Shown: one piece after another, positions 7,648 to 17,790 of the stretch
Layout: each line of letters opens with the position of its first letter
How positions within the stretch are numbered: position 1 is the stretch's first letter
DNA from: Gemmatimonadota bacterium
Lineage (GTDB): Bacteria; Gemmatimonadota; Gemmatimonadetes; Gemmatimonadales; Gemmatimonadaceae
NCBI GenBank assembly: GCA_026387935.1
Contig: JAPLKU010000019.1
Location: 62,001-126,000, forward strand
Reading direction: 5' to 3'
Length of the DNA: 64,000 nucleotides
Notes under the pieces: model-generated
What the model saw: only the letters and a program-made list of their open reading frames with translations
Databases searched by the model: none
What the model was told of the DNA's origin: nothing
Translations under genes and position numbers: made by a program

Positions 7648-10476
7648 ATGGCCCGAAGCATCGTTGGGCGGGTGGTGGCGATGGCATTGCTCGTGGTGGT
7701 TGCGCGTGGCGCAGCCGCACAGAGCTCCGTGCTCGCCGGCAAGGTGACGAACGTTCAGTCCGGCGCACCGGTTGCAGGTGCCGTCGTGTCCGTGGTGACG
7801 GGCATGACCATCGCGGGGACGACGACGGCCGCAGCCGACGGCAGCTACCGCATCACCGGCCTGGTGGACGGCAGCTACGCCGTGATCGCCCGAGGCATCG
7901 GGTTCACGCCCAAGCGTACAGAGGGCGTGGCGGTGAAAGGCTCGACCACGTTCAATCCCGCGCTGACCGAATCCGTCGCGCAGCTGAACCGCGTAGCCGT
8001 GACGGCCAATCGCGGCATGGGCACGCAAAAAGAACTCGACATTCCGGCGGCGATCTCGGTCGTGAGTTCGGAATCGTTCGAGAACAAGCCGGCGCCGACG
8101 ATGGCGACGTATCTGGCCAACGTGCCGGGCATCAGCATCTCGCAGGGCGGCATCCTGCAGAGCAACATCGTGTCGCGCGGCTTCAACAATGCCTTCTCGG
8201 GCGCGATGCTGAACCTGCAGGACTACCGGTTCGCCGGCGTGCCCTCGCTCCGGGTGAATGTCCCGGCGCTCTTCACGGGCACGAAGGATGACATCGACCG
8301 CATCGAAGTCCTCAACGGTCCGGCCTCCTCGCTTTACGGGCCAAACTCCGCCAACGGCGTCGTGCACATCATCACCAAGTCGCCCTTCCAGTCGCAGGGC
8401 ACGACGCTGAACGTGGAAGGCGGGAACCAGTCGCTCTTCTCTGTCGGCGGACGCCATGCCGGCGTGTTTGGCGACAAGAAGGAGTTCGGCTACAAGCTGT
8501 CGGGGGGATACTTCACCGCCGAAGACTTCAAGTACAACGATCCGAACGAACCGGCCACCTTCCCGAGCACGGCGCCCACGGGCCGCGCAGGCAAGCCGAT
8601 CCAGCGTGATTTCGGCCTCCGCCGCGCCACGGGTGAAGGACGCCTTGATTGGCGCCCGAGCGACGACGTCGAGAACATCCTGACGGCTGGCTACACGCAG
8701 TTCCAGGGCATCGAAGTCACGACCGCCTTCGGCGCTGCCCAGGGCAAGAACTGGACCTACTCGAACTTCCAGGATCGCTTCAAGTACAAGAACACCTTTG
8801 CGCAGATCTTCTGGAACGGCAGCAACTCGGGCAACGAGAACGCCGCCGACCTGAACGGCACCTACTACCTGCGCACCGGCATCCCGATCGTGGACAAGTC
8901 CAACGTCCTCGTCGGCCAGCTGCAGCAGTCGATGAACATTGCGGACTGGAAGTTTATTGGCGGCCTGGACTACATCCAGACGCAGCCGCGCTCGGAGGGC
9001 ACGATCTTCGGCCGCAACGAAGGCGCCACGGACATTCACGAGCAGGGCGCGTACCTCCAGACCCAGTATCCGCTCGCGAAGAACCTCGAGATGACCGCCG
9101 CCGTTCGCGGCGACCAGAATGACCGCATCGCCGGCGCGCAGTTCTCGCCGCGTGTGGCCTTTACGTGGAAGCAGAGCGAGAACAGCAACTGGCGGGCCAG
9201 TTTCAGCCGCGCGTTCAACTCGCCGGCGAGCTTCTCCTTCTTCCTTGACCAGGTCTCGAATCCGAACCAGGCGCCGGGCTTTGCCCTTCGCGCCGTCGGC
9301 AACCCGGCAAAGGAAGGCTGGCAGTTCAACCGCACCTGCGACGCGACGATCAACACCGGCATCTGCATGCGCTCGCCGTTCGTGGCAGGTGGCCCCGGTA
9401 CGCCGCTGACATCGGCGGCGGCAAATGCCTTCCCAGGCTTCGTCTCGCAACTGCAGGCGATTGCCACGGCGCTGCCGGACGCAAGTTTCGGTGGTGCCGC
9501 GCAGAAGGCCGGCTTCCTCGGCCTCCTCGGCCAGATGATGCCGATTCTCTCGCAGCTCCGCCCCACGCCGGCGAACATTGGCTCGGTGTTGCGCATCGGC
9601 TCGGCGGCCGTGACCCCGGCCAGCGTGAAGGACGTTGGCCCGCTCAATGCATCATTCAACAACACATGGGAAGTCGGCTACAAGGCGATCATCAAGGAAC
9701 GCCTCCGCCTCTCGGTTGACGCGTGGTACCAGTTGCGTGGCGATGTTGGCGCACCGATTGGCCAGCTCAACCCACTCGTGTTCTACGATCCCGCCACGCT
9801 CGGTGCATACCTCGGCGGTCAGATTGGCGCCGCGCTCGCAGCGCAGGGCGTTCCGGCCGCAACGGCCGGCGCAACGGCGGCGCAGGCCGCGGGCGCGCTC
9901 ACGCCGCTGATGGCGGCATTGCCCCAGGGTGCACTGGCCCTGACCAACGCGAAGCTCGCAAACGACCAGTCGATCATTGCGACCTACACGGCTGGAGTCG
10001 GTACGGTGGACGTGCGCGGGTATGACGTGGCCGTTGACTGGCAGGCCGACGACAACTGGCTGCTGGCGGCCAGCTACTCGAACCAGGGCAAGATTGTCTT
10101 CCCGGAAATCGGCGGAACGGTCAACCCGCTGATGTCGAACTCGCCGAAGCACCGCGCGACGGCGACGATTCATTACAACGACGAAGCCAATGGCTTTGGC
10201 TTCGAAACGGGCGCGCGCTACACCGACACCTTCCCGGTGAACTCGGGCCTGCTCAATTCGCTTGGCTCGCCGCCGAACGCTGCGGGTGTTGCGCTCTACC
10301 CGGGCGTGCCGACGCAGACGCTGTTCGATGTCAGTGCCAGCTGGCGCCTGCCGATCCAGCCGAAGGTGACCTGGTCGCTGAGCATCCAGAATATCAACGA
10401 TCAGCGCGTGCCGACGTTTGTCGGTACGGCCCCGATTGGGCGACTGGCGATCACGCGGTTGCAGTGGGCGTTCTAA
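7648..10476 (+). CDS. TonB-dependent outer-membrane receptor with N-terminal carboxypeptidase-regulatory domain
   Basis: 942 residues. Signal peptide (VVAMALLVVVARGAAAQ), then a carboxypeptidase-regulatory-like beta domain (about 28-105, VLAGKVTNVQSGAPVAGAVV), a plug domain (about 125-235, with VPGISISQGGI and IDRIEVLNGPASSLYGPNSANGVVHIITK), and a 22-strand barrel ending in an aromatic residue (LQWAF). It imports an unidentified siderophore or nutrient using TonB energy. ATG 7648 is preferred over GTG 7642 because agaggtg lies in front of it. A long leader (7433-7647) separates it from the previous terminator. No SusD partner is adjacent. Confidence 0.9.
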   Translation: MARSIVGRVVAMALLVVVARGAAAQSSVLAGKVTNVQSGAPVAGAVVSVVTGMTIAGTTTAAADGSYRITGLVDGSYAVIARGIGFTPKRTEGVAVKGSTTFNPALTESVAQLNRVAVTANRGMGTQKELDIPAAISVVSSESFENKPAPTMATYLANVPGISISQGGILQSNIVSRGFNNAFSGAMLNLQDYRFAGVPSLRVNVPALFTGTKDDIDRIEVLNGPASSLYGPNSANGVVHIITKSPFQSQGTTLNVEGGNQSLFSVGGRHAGVFGDKKEFGYKLSGGYFTAEDFKYNDPNEPATFPSTAPTGRAGKPIQRDFGLRRATGEGRLDWRPSDDVENILTAGYTQFQGIEVTTAFGAAQGKNWTYSNFQDRFKYKNTFAQIFWNGSNSGNENAADLNGTYYLRTGIPIVDKSNVLVGQLQQSMNIADWKFIGGLDYIQTQPRSEGTIFGRNEGATDIHEQGAYLQTQYPLAKNLEMTAAVRGDQNDRIAGAQFSPRVAFTWKQSENSNWRASFSRAFNSPASFSFFLDQVSNPNQAPGFALRAVGNPAKEGWQFNRTCDATINTGICMRSPFVAGGPGTPLTSAAANAFPGFVSQLQAIATALPDASFGGAAQKAGFLGLLGQMMPILSQLRPTPANIGSVLRIGSAAVTPASVKDVGPLNASFNNTWEVGYKAIIKERLRLSVDAWYQLRGDVGAPIGQLNPLVFYDPATLGAYLGGQIGAALAAQGVPAATAGATAAQAAGALTPLMAALPQGALALTNAKLANDQSIIATYTAGVGTVDVRGYDVAVDWQADDNWLLAASYSNQGKIVFPEIGGTVNPLMSNSPKHRATATIHYNDEANGFGFETGARYTDTFPVNSGLLNSLGSPPNAAGVALYPGVPTQTLFDVSASWRLPIQPKVTWSLSIQNINDQRVPTFVGTAPIGRLAITRLQWAF

Positions 10477-10483
10477 AGCACAG

Positions 10484-10554
10484 CAGACGGTAGGCAGTTG
10501 GCCAAGCCGGTGGCCCCTTCGGGGGTCACCGGCTTCGGCTTTAACTGCCGTCTG
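10484..10554. repeat. Long imperfect intergenic palindrome, also likely terminator of the receptor gene
   Basis: The core AAGCCGGTG (10504-10512) and CACCGGCTT (10527-10535) pair around GCCCC-TTCG-GGGGT. Outer arms CAGACGG...GCAGTT and AACTGCCGTCTG extend the fold. The core with its following cttt would stop transcription. The outer arms go beyond what a terminator needs and resemble the element at 34,306. Confidence 0.65.
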
Positions 10555-10592
10555 CCATCTACCGGCTGCGGTCTGTCACTTACCTTTCGCGC

Positions 10593-12437
10593 GTGAACCC
10601 GCCGAAAAAGAAAGTCAATTACGCCAACGCGTGGGCCGAGACCCGCGAGTTGCTGCATCAGTATCGCAGCAAGCTCGCGATTGGCATGTCGCTCATGCTT
10701 GTGAACAGGCTTGTCGGCTTTGTCTTGCCGTACACGTCCAAGCTCCTGCTCGACGACGTGATCGGGAAGCACCGCGCCGACCTCCTGCCCAAGCTCGCGC
10801 TTGCGGGCGCCGCCGCGACGGTCGTGCAGGCGCTTACCTCATTTGCCCTGTCACAGGTGGTCAGCATCGCGGGTCAGGGCGCGATCACCGACCTGCGCCG
10901 TCGTGTGCAGGCACGCGTCCTTCGCCTGCCGGTGAGTTTCTTCGACTCCACGCAAAGCGGCATCCTTATCCAACGCGTGATGTCGGACGCCGAAGGGGTC
11001 CGGAACCTCGTCGGCACCGGCATCGTTCAGCTCGTCGGCAGCCTGTTCACCGGATCGATTGCGCTCGGCGTGCTCTTCTGGCTCAACTGGAAGTTGACGA
11101 CCGCCACGCTGCTGGTGCTCGCGGTGTTCGGCGGCGTGATGGCGTACGCCTTCCAGAAACTGCGGCCAGTGTTCCGCGAACGCAGTAAGATCTATGCAGA
11201 GGTGTCCGGCCGGCTTGGCCAGGCGCTCGGCGGCGCCCGCGTCGTCAAGGTGTACACCGCAGAGAAACGTGAAGAGGTGGTGTTCACCAAAGGGGCCCAC
11301 CGGTTGTTCCGCAACATCGCGAGCACCATCACCGGCACGTCGGCCGTCACGACCTTCGGCACCATTTTCGTTGGCGCGGTGGGCGTGTTGATGATGCTGA
11401 TTGGCGGACGCGACGTACTCGCAGGGCGGATGACACCCGGCGACTGGCTGATGTACGTCTTCTTCATCGCGCTCGTGACGGTGCCCGTGATGCAGCTCGC
11501 GTCCATTGGCACGCAGATTACGGAGGCGTTCGCCGGGCTGGACCGCATTCGCGACATCATGCAAACGCCGACGGAAGACGACGGCGATGTGAATCGCGAA
11601 GCGCTCGACGATGCCAACGGTGCGATCACCTTTGACCACGTCTGGTTCGAGTATCGCCCGGGGATTCCCGTGCTCAGGGATGTGACGTTCACGGCGCCCG
11701 AAGGGACCACCACCGCACTCGTCGGGTCGAGCGGCTCGGGGAAGAGCACGCTCATCTCGCTGATCATGGCGTTTGCCCGCCCGATCAAGGGCCAGATCAC
11801 GATTGCCGGGCACGACCTGGGCACACTCCGGCTGCGTGACTACCGCCGTCAGCTTGGCGTCGTGCTGCAGGACAACTTCCTCTTCGACGGGACCATCGCG
11901 GACAACATTGCCTTCTCGCGCCCCGGCGCAACGCTGGACGAGATCACGGCGGTGGCGAAGGTCGCGCACTGCGAAGAGTTCATCGCCCAATTTCCGGACG
12001 GCTACGACACCGTCGTGGGAGAGCGCGGCGTGAAGCTCTCGGGTGGCCAGCGCCAGCGCGTGGCCATCGCACGCGCGATTCTTGCCGATCCGAAGATCCT
12101 GATCCTCGACGAAGCGACGTCGAGCCTCGACTCAGAGGCCGAGCATCATATTCGCGACGGACTCCGCGCGCTGCGGAAGGGGCGGACGACATTCGTCATT
12201 GCGCACCGACTCTCCACCATCACGAGCGCGGACCAGATTCTCGTGCTGGAGAACGGCGAGATCGTCGAACGCGGCACCCACCACGAACTCCTCGCGGCCA
12301 ACGGCCGCTACAAGCAGCTGTACGACAAGCAGTACCAGATTGAGCGGGACCAGTTCGTGAATCCCGGCGAGGATTTCACTCCGGAACCGAATCAGGCCTC
12401 GATGCCGTTGCGTGCCGGCCCGCCGAGGGGACTCTAG
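10593..12437 (+). CDS. ABC exporter, fused membrane and ATPase (MsbA/lipid A-type family)
   Basis: 614-residue half-transporter that dimerises in the inner membrane and exports lipids or hydrophobic compounds using ATP. The N-terminal six-helix domain covers about 20-320. The ATPase domain has Walker A GSSGSGKS near residue 380, a Q-loop (GVVLQDNFLF), the signature LSGGQRQR from residue 482 and Walker B ILILDEATSSLD near 505, then the H-loop AHRLS. The start is GTG at 10593, directly before the basic NPPKKK. Cargo cannot be read from sequence; MsbA and multidrug exporters are equally possible. Confidence 0.88.
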   Translation: MNPPKKKVNYANAWAETRELLHQYRSKLAIGMSLMLVNRLVGFVLPYTSKLLLDDVIGKHRADLLPKLALAGAAATVVQALTSFALSQVVSIAGQGAITDLRRRVQARVLRLPVSFFDSTQSGILIQRVMSDAEGVRNLVGTGIVQLVGSLFTGSIALGVLFWLNWKLTTATLLVLAVFGGVMAYAFQKLRPVFRERSKIYAEVSGRLGQALGGARVVKVYTAEKREEVVFTKGAHRLFRNIASTITGTSAVTTFGTIFVGAVGVLMMLIGGRDVLAGRMTPGDWLMYVFFIALVTVPVMQLASIGTQITEAFAGLDRIRDIMQTPTEDDGDVNREALDDANGAITFDHVWFEYRPGIPVLRDVTFTAPEGTTTALVGSSGSGKSTLISLIMAFARPIKGQITIAGHDLGTLRLRDYRRQLGVVLQDNFLFDGTIADNIAFSRPGATLDEITAVAKVAHCEEFIAQFPDGYDTVVGERGVKLSGGQRQRVAIARAILADPKILILDEATSSLDSEAEHHIRDGLRALRKGRTTFVIAHRLSTITSADQILVLENGEIVERGTHHELLAANGRYKQLYDKQYQIERDQFVNPGEDFTPEPNQASMPLRAGPPRGL

Positions 12438-12443
12438 CGCCGC

Positions 12444-12596
12444 TTACGGGAGCTTCTTTCCCAAAAGTGCTGAGCCGTCGCCGCTCGAGGCGCGGTAGGT
12501 GCCGGTGGGGACCTGATCCACGGTGATAGCACCACCGTACGCGCCGTTCGCACCCTTGCCGAGTTGCAGCGTAATGCTGCAACACGGTCGCGGCAC
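12444..12596 (-). pseudogene. Possible remnant of a minus-strand gene (about 50 codons) in the 12,438-12,779 gap
   Basis: On the minus strand, TAA at 12446-12444 closes a frame reading ITLQLGKGANGAYGGAI, then TVDQVPTGTYRASSGDGS, then ALLGKKLP. This looks like real secreted-protein sequence. It cannot be extended upstream because three copies of the 9-bp unit CACTCAGGG (12594-12620) put stops in frame. I see nothing else coding in this gap. It may be the tail of a lost gene. Confidence 0.3.
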
Positions 12597-12620
12597 TCAG
12601 GGCACTCAGGGCACTCAGGG
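12594..12620. repeat. Three perfect tandem copies of a 9-bp unit
   Basis: CACTCAGGG repeated three times, directly upstream (on the minus strand) of the possible gene remnant. Because the unit is 9 bp, copy-number change would keep frame. Confidence 0.8.
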
Positions 12621-12779
12621 GACGGCCTGCCTGTATGAAGAGGTTGGCGGATGTTGGCGACATGACGTGCCGATCGCCAATCTATAGGCTGACGAAAGGC
12701 CATCCATCCCTAAACTGCGGCGCGCCATGACCATCCCTTCGACATCCCCGATGCGGCGAACGTTTGAGTTGGTGTCCGC

Positions 12780-14377
<1,598 letters not shown>

Positions 14378-14381
<4 letters not shown>

Positions 14382-15196
14382 ATGTTTCACTGATCGGCGC
14401 ACTCCGCCGTCTGGAAGTCGTCCGTATTCGTGGCGAGTTCTACCGCGCGTGGGAAGTGGAACTGCGACGGACGCAGCACATCACCACGTCGCTCCAGACC
14501 ATGGAATTCCCCGCGCATCCGACGCTGGAGGAGGCGCGCCAGTACCTCGTGCACGGTATGGCCAAGGGCCGTCCCGCCGGCGTGGTGGCAAAGCTCCGTC
14601 CTGACCTCTTTCCCGTCCTGGACCAGCTGCTGATTGGCGCAGGCGAGGGATTCGGCACGCTGCACGATTCGCTGCGGTTGCTCTCGGAGTACTACATGCG
14701 CGAGTTCGCGCGGATGTCGCGCATCCGCAGCTGGGCCGGCGTGCCACTCGCGATTGGCGTGGCTGCTGCGTTTGCGATTCCCTTTCCGCTCTTCCTCGAC
14801 GACCGGGTCAAGCTCTACTCGGCGGCCGCGATTGCCGGGACCATCACCGTGTATGCGCTAGGCGGAATTCCCATCTCGCTGATGTACGCCACCGCCGACA
14901 AGATGAAGCACCTCCGTCGGCCGAGGTTCGCCTGGGCACTCGCGATGGGACTTGAGGGCGGCCTCACCTTTGCCGGCGCCGCTCACCTCGCCGCCACCGT
15001 GGCCGACATGCCCGACGTGGGCCGCCACCTCGACAAGATTGGCCCCAAGCCCCTCAAGACGATGTCGCTGACGCAGATGTTTGACGGCGCCAACATCTGG
15101 CCGGCGATGTACGAGCAGGTGAAAAAGGCCGACGAAGCGAGCGAATACCTGAGCACGTTTCGTGTTTTTGCAGCCAACCTCGAATCGCCACCCTGA
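14378..15196 (+). CDS. Single-domain type II secretion F (GspF)-like membrane protein
   Basis: 272 residues. The segment LFPVLDQLLIGAGEGFGTLH followed by SLRLLSEYYMREFARMSRIR matches the GspF domain pattern (acidic-Gly turn, then a long helix with paired aromatic residues). It is followed by two close membrane helices (about 125-165) and a third near 190. GspF and PilC proteins normally have two such domains and sit with secretion or pilus genes; this one has one domain and no such neighbours. The start is the GTG at 14378 overlapping the lactate permease stop. The end overlaps the next gene (TGATG at 15194-15198). Confidence 0.65.
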
Positions 15197-15786
15197 TGAC
15201 CTGGTATGTCCCCGTCGTCGGCGACCAGGTTCCGCAGCGCGGCAACGCGCGCACGCGCGCGCTGGGACGATGGGCGCTGCGACTGATCGGCTGGACGATT
15301 GAGGGAGAAATCCCGAACATCCCGAAATTCATGATCATCGTGGCGCCGCACACGTCGAACTGGGATTTCCCGGTCGGCGTGGCGGTGAAGTTCGCGCTCG
15401 GCATCCGGGCCACATTTCTCGGCAAGCACACGCTCTTCCGCTGGCCCCTCGGCGTGGTCATGCGGTGGCTCGGTGGCGTGCCGGTGTTCCGCCATGCCCC
15501 GCGAAACGTGGTGGAGCAAACCGTCGACCACCTCAACCATGCCGAGCGCGTCGTCATCGTCCTCTCGCCGGAAGGAACGCGCAAGAAACTCCCAGCATGG
15601 CGTACGGGCTTTCACTACGTCGCGCGTGGCGCGCAGCTCCCAATCCTCCCCGCGGCCCTCGACTTCTCAACCAAAACCGTGCGGTTCTATCCGCTCTACC
15701 ACCCTACGGACAGTGTGGAGACGAATCTGGCCGAGTTGGGACGCCACTTTAAGGCGTCAATGGCGTGCCATCCCGAGCAGTATTGA
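15196..15786 (+). CDS. Lysophospholipid acyltransferase-family protein (PlsC-like)
   Basis: 196 residues of the glycerolipid acyltransferase family. The catalytic HX4D motif is His52 to Asp57 in PHTSNWDF, and the acceptor-binding SPEGTR follows near residue 122. It lacks the N-terminal membrane helices of classical PlsC, and the short form starting with a conserved TSNWDFP is common for uncharacterised soluble members. It would transfer an acyl chain to a lysophospholipid or related acceptor at the inner membrane face. It overlaps the GspF-like gene by one base. Confidence 0.8.
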   Translation: MTWYVPVVGDQVPQRGNARTRALGRWALRLIGWTIEGEIPNIPKFMIIVAPHTSNWDFPVGVAVKFALGIRATFLGKHTLFRWPLGVVMRWLGGVPVFRHAPRNVVEQTVDHLNHAERVVIVLSPEGTRKKLPAWRTGFHYVARGAQLPILPAALDFSTKTVRFYPLYHPTDSVETNLAELGRHFKASMACHPEQY

Positions 15787-15832
15787 AACGTGATACTGGC
15801 GCGGCTGGCGTCGTGCCCCAATCATGTAGCCA

Positions 15833-16111
15833 GTGACGTCTGCCAACCCGGTACCATCCAGCGGTCCCGCCGGCGCTGTTTCGCACTTCGGGGCGCAGCG
15901 TCCGGATCATTCGCCCCCCCCCCCCGAACTGCTCGGCGACGACGAACTCGCCCGCGCGATTGACTCGTTGCGTCGAAAGTTGGCATCGGCGCGCCGGATG
16001 CTCGTGATCGCGAACTTCGCGCGTCTCACCTTTTTACTGACAGTGCTGGCCGGTGGCTTCGCGATCCTCTGGGCCGGGCCGGCGCCCTTTCTCGAACTGA
16101 TGCAGGGTTAG
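15833..16111 (+). CDS. Small single-pass membrane protein with a C12 tract
   Basis: 92 residues: a disordered Pro/Ser-rich N terminus, a charged helix (DDELARAIDSLRRKLASARR) and one membrane helix (LTFLLTVLAGGFAILWAG). A run of 12 C (15914-15925) encodes the Pro stretch. Slippage there would change the frame, so expression could vary or the count could be a sequencing error. The start is the GTG at 15833; no clear ribosome-binding site. No family recognised. A second small membrane ORF follows after 3 bp. Confidence 0.5.
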   Translation: MTSANPVPSSGPAGAVSHFGAQRPDHSPPPPELLGDDELARAIDSLRRKLASARRMLVIANFARLTFLLTVLAGGFAILWAGPAPFLELMQG

Positions 16112-16114
16112 CGC

Positions 16115-16717
16115 GTGCTGGCCACCACCTGGGATGTCTTTGCCTGGTGGATGGTGGTACTCCTGCTGTTCAGCGTTGTCGGCGCCTTTGCGCTGCAGGC
16201 CAGCGGCCGACGGCGCCTTGGGTGCGAGGGAGGCGCGCCAGGGTCGCTGAGGTCGTATGTTTGTGCCGATGCCAGAGCAGAAAACGGGAACTGCCGCCGC
16301 GTGGCGCCTTGTCTCGCGGCCGGTGCTATCGCTGCCACAGAGGGCTCACGTGGAGAATTGTTCGGCACAGCGGGATCGGACGTCACCCGACGCGAGCAGG
16401 CCCGCATTGGCGCCGAGCGCGTGCTCGCTGCCGTCGATGCGGCATTGCCGGAAGTGATCGCCACTCAAGTGGGCGGCGTCTTTGGCGATTCAATGATCAT
16501 GCTCACAGAACGTGTTGACGACGGGCTCCCGGCGTCAACACGACCGACGGCGGCGATAGGACAGATCCGCCTGATCCCCGCTGATGTTCGCGCGGCGTGG
16601 GCGTCGAGGCAGCCGTATGTCGAGTCACTCCGGACATCGGTGGGCCGGGCCGGAGGCTTCCGCGCGTACGCCCCTGTCCGGAACGCAACTGGCCCGCGAG
16701 CGCGACGTAGCCGATGA
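16115..16717 (+). CDS. Unknown membrane-anchored protein, perhaps a degenerate sensor domain
   Basis: 200 residues from a GTG start. One N-terminal membrane helix (FAWWMVVLLLFSVVGAFAL) is followed by Cys/Arg-rich sequence of poor quality (about 36-90). The C-terminal half reads better (GERV-type helices, then GGFRAYAPVRNATG), reminiscent of the extracytoplasmic sensor part of some cyclase or kinase receptors, but it stops before any output domain. The middle could be frameshifted. I treat it as an uncertain gene, possibly decayed. It overlaps the DUF4956 gene start by 4 bp (ATGA). Confidence 0.35.
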   Translation: MLATTWDVFAWWMVVLLLFSVVGAFALQASGRRRLGCEGGAPGSLRSYVCADARAENGNCRRVAPCLAAGAIAATEGSRGELFGTAGSDVTRREQARIGAERVLAAVDAALPEVIATQVGGVFGDSMIMLTERVDDGLPASTRPTAAIGQIRLIPADVRAAWASRQPYVESLRTSVGRAGGFRAYAPVRNATGPRARRSR

Positions 16718-17754
16718 AAATGGCCAACTGGAAACGATCGCCGTTTGTTGAAAACATCCCGCTCCGCGTGGTGACGTACTACGCGGTGTTCGGGACACTG
16801 GCCTGGCTACTCCGCGAATACACGCCGGTCACGTGGGGCGTGCTCGGTGGTGCAGAGGCGACGAATCTCGCTGGAGGCGGCACGATGTCCAGGGCGCAGG
16901 CCGCCGCCGAAGCCGCGATGCGGGCAAATGAGCCGGCCGCGCTGCCCGCCATCATCGCGATGGTCACGGCGTTCGTGACGGCGCTTCCCGTGGCGTGGAT
17001 CTACATCGCGACGCGGAACAAGAAGGGCTACCAGCAGTCGGTGGTGCAGACGATGATCATTCTGCCGGTCATCATTGCCGGCATTGTGGTGCTCGTGAAG
17101 CACAGCGTCGCGCTGGCATTCTCGCTCGGCGGAATTGTGGCCGCGGTTCGGTTTCGCACATCGCTCGACGACACCAAGGACGCGGCCAACATTTTCGTCG
17201 TGACCGGAATGGGCATGGCGGCTGCCGTCATGCCGCCGGTGGCGTGGGTGTTGTCGGGACTCTACAACCTGCTCGCGGTGTGGCTCTGGATGAGTGACTT
17301 CGGCCGAATGCCGGCAGCACTCGAAGGCAAAAAGGCGGACAAGACACTCGAACGCGCGCTTGAGACGGCGAACCGTACGGGCATGTTCATCGCGAAGCTC
17401 GACGAGGAAGTGCTCGACCACCTGGCGCCCGACCAGCTCGAAGCCCTCGCGAATCGTGCCTGGGCCCGCCGCAAGCGCACGGCCAACGAGATGGGCGAGG
17501 ACACGCGTGCGCTGGCCGACTACATGCTCCGCATTCGCTGCACCGATGTTGATGCAGCACGCGCCGCCTGTGAACCGCAGTTTGCCGGCCTCTTCTCGCG
17601 CTGGAAATATCTTGGCAAGACGAAGGAAGCCGACGGCTCGAAGGTGCTCGAATACTCGGTCGCCCCGCTCGAGACCGTGACCGCCGGTGTCATCAAGGAA
17701 CTCCTGCGCGGCGCGCCCGGGCAGCTCGTGCAGGCCGTCGAGCTCCGCCAGTAA
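16714..17754 (+). CDS. DUF4956 domain membrane protein
   Basis: 346 residues. One membrane helix lies near residue 15-30 and about four helices between 80 and 200. The family hallmark is LGGIVAAVRFRTSLDDTKDA (residues about 136-155). The soluble C-terminal domain contains a ferredoxin-like fold segment (YMLRIRCTDVDAARAACEP). In other bacteria DUF4956 genes often neighbour polyphosphate-polymerase (VTC) and CotH-kinase genes. Here the CotH-like gene follows 36 bp downstream but no VTC gene is present. Biochemical function unknown. Confidence 0.82.
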   Translation: MKMANWKRSPFVENIPLRVVTYYAVFGTLAWLLREYTPVTWGVLGGAEATNLAGGGTMSRAQAAAEAAMRANEPAALPAIIAMVTAFVTALPVAWIYIATRNKKGYQQSVVQTMIILPVIIAGIVVLVKHSVALAFSLGGIVAAVRFRTSLDDTKDAANIFVVTGMGMAAAVMPPVAWVLSGLYNLLAVWLWMSDFGRMPAALEGKKADKTLERALETANRTGMFIAKLDEEVLDHLAPDQLEALANRAWARRKRTANEMGEDTRALADYMLRIRCTDVDAARAACEPQFAGLFSRWKYLGKTKEADGSKVLEYSVAPLETVTAGVIKELLRGAPGQLVQAVELRQ

Positions 17755-17790
17755 ACGCTCCGCTGACCCCACCCCCTCAAGGAAAGGCAC

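Noticed and set aside
7636-9450. A 604-codon open frame on the minus strand opposite the TonB-dependent receptor
   Set aside because: Arg/Ala/Val-rich composition with no motif, caused by GC-rich codon use of the receptor gene.
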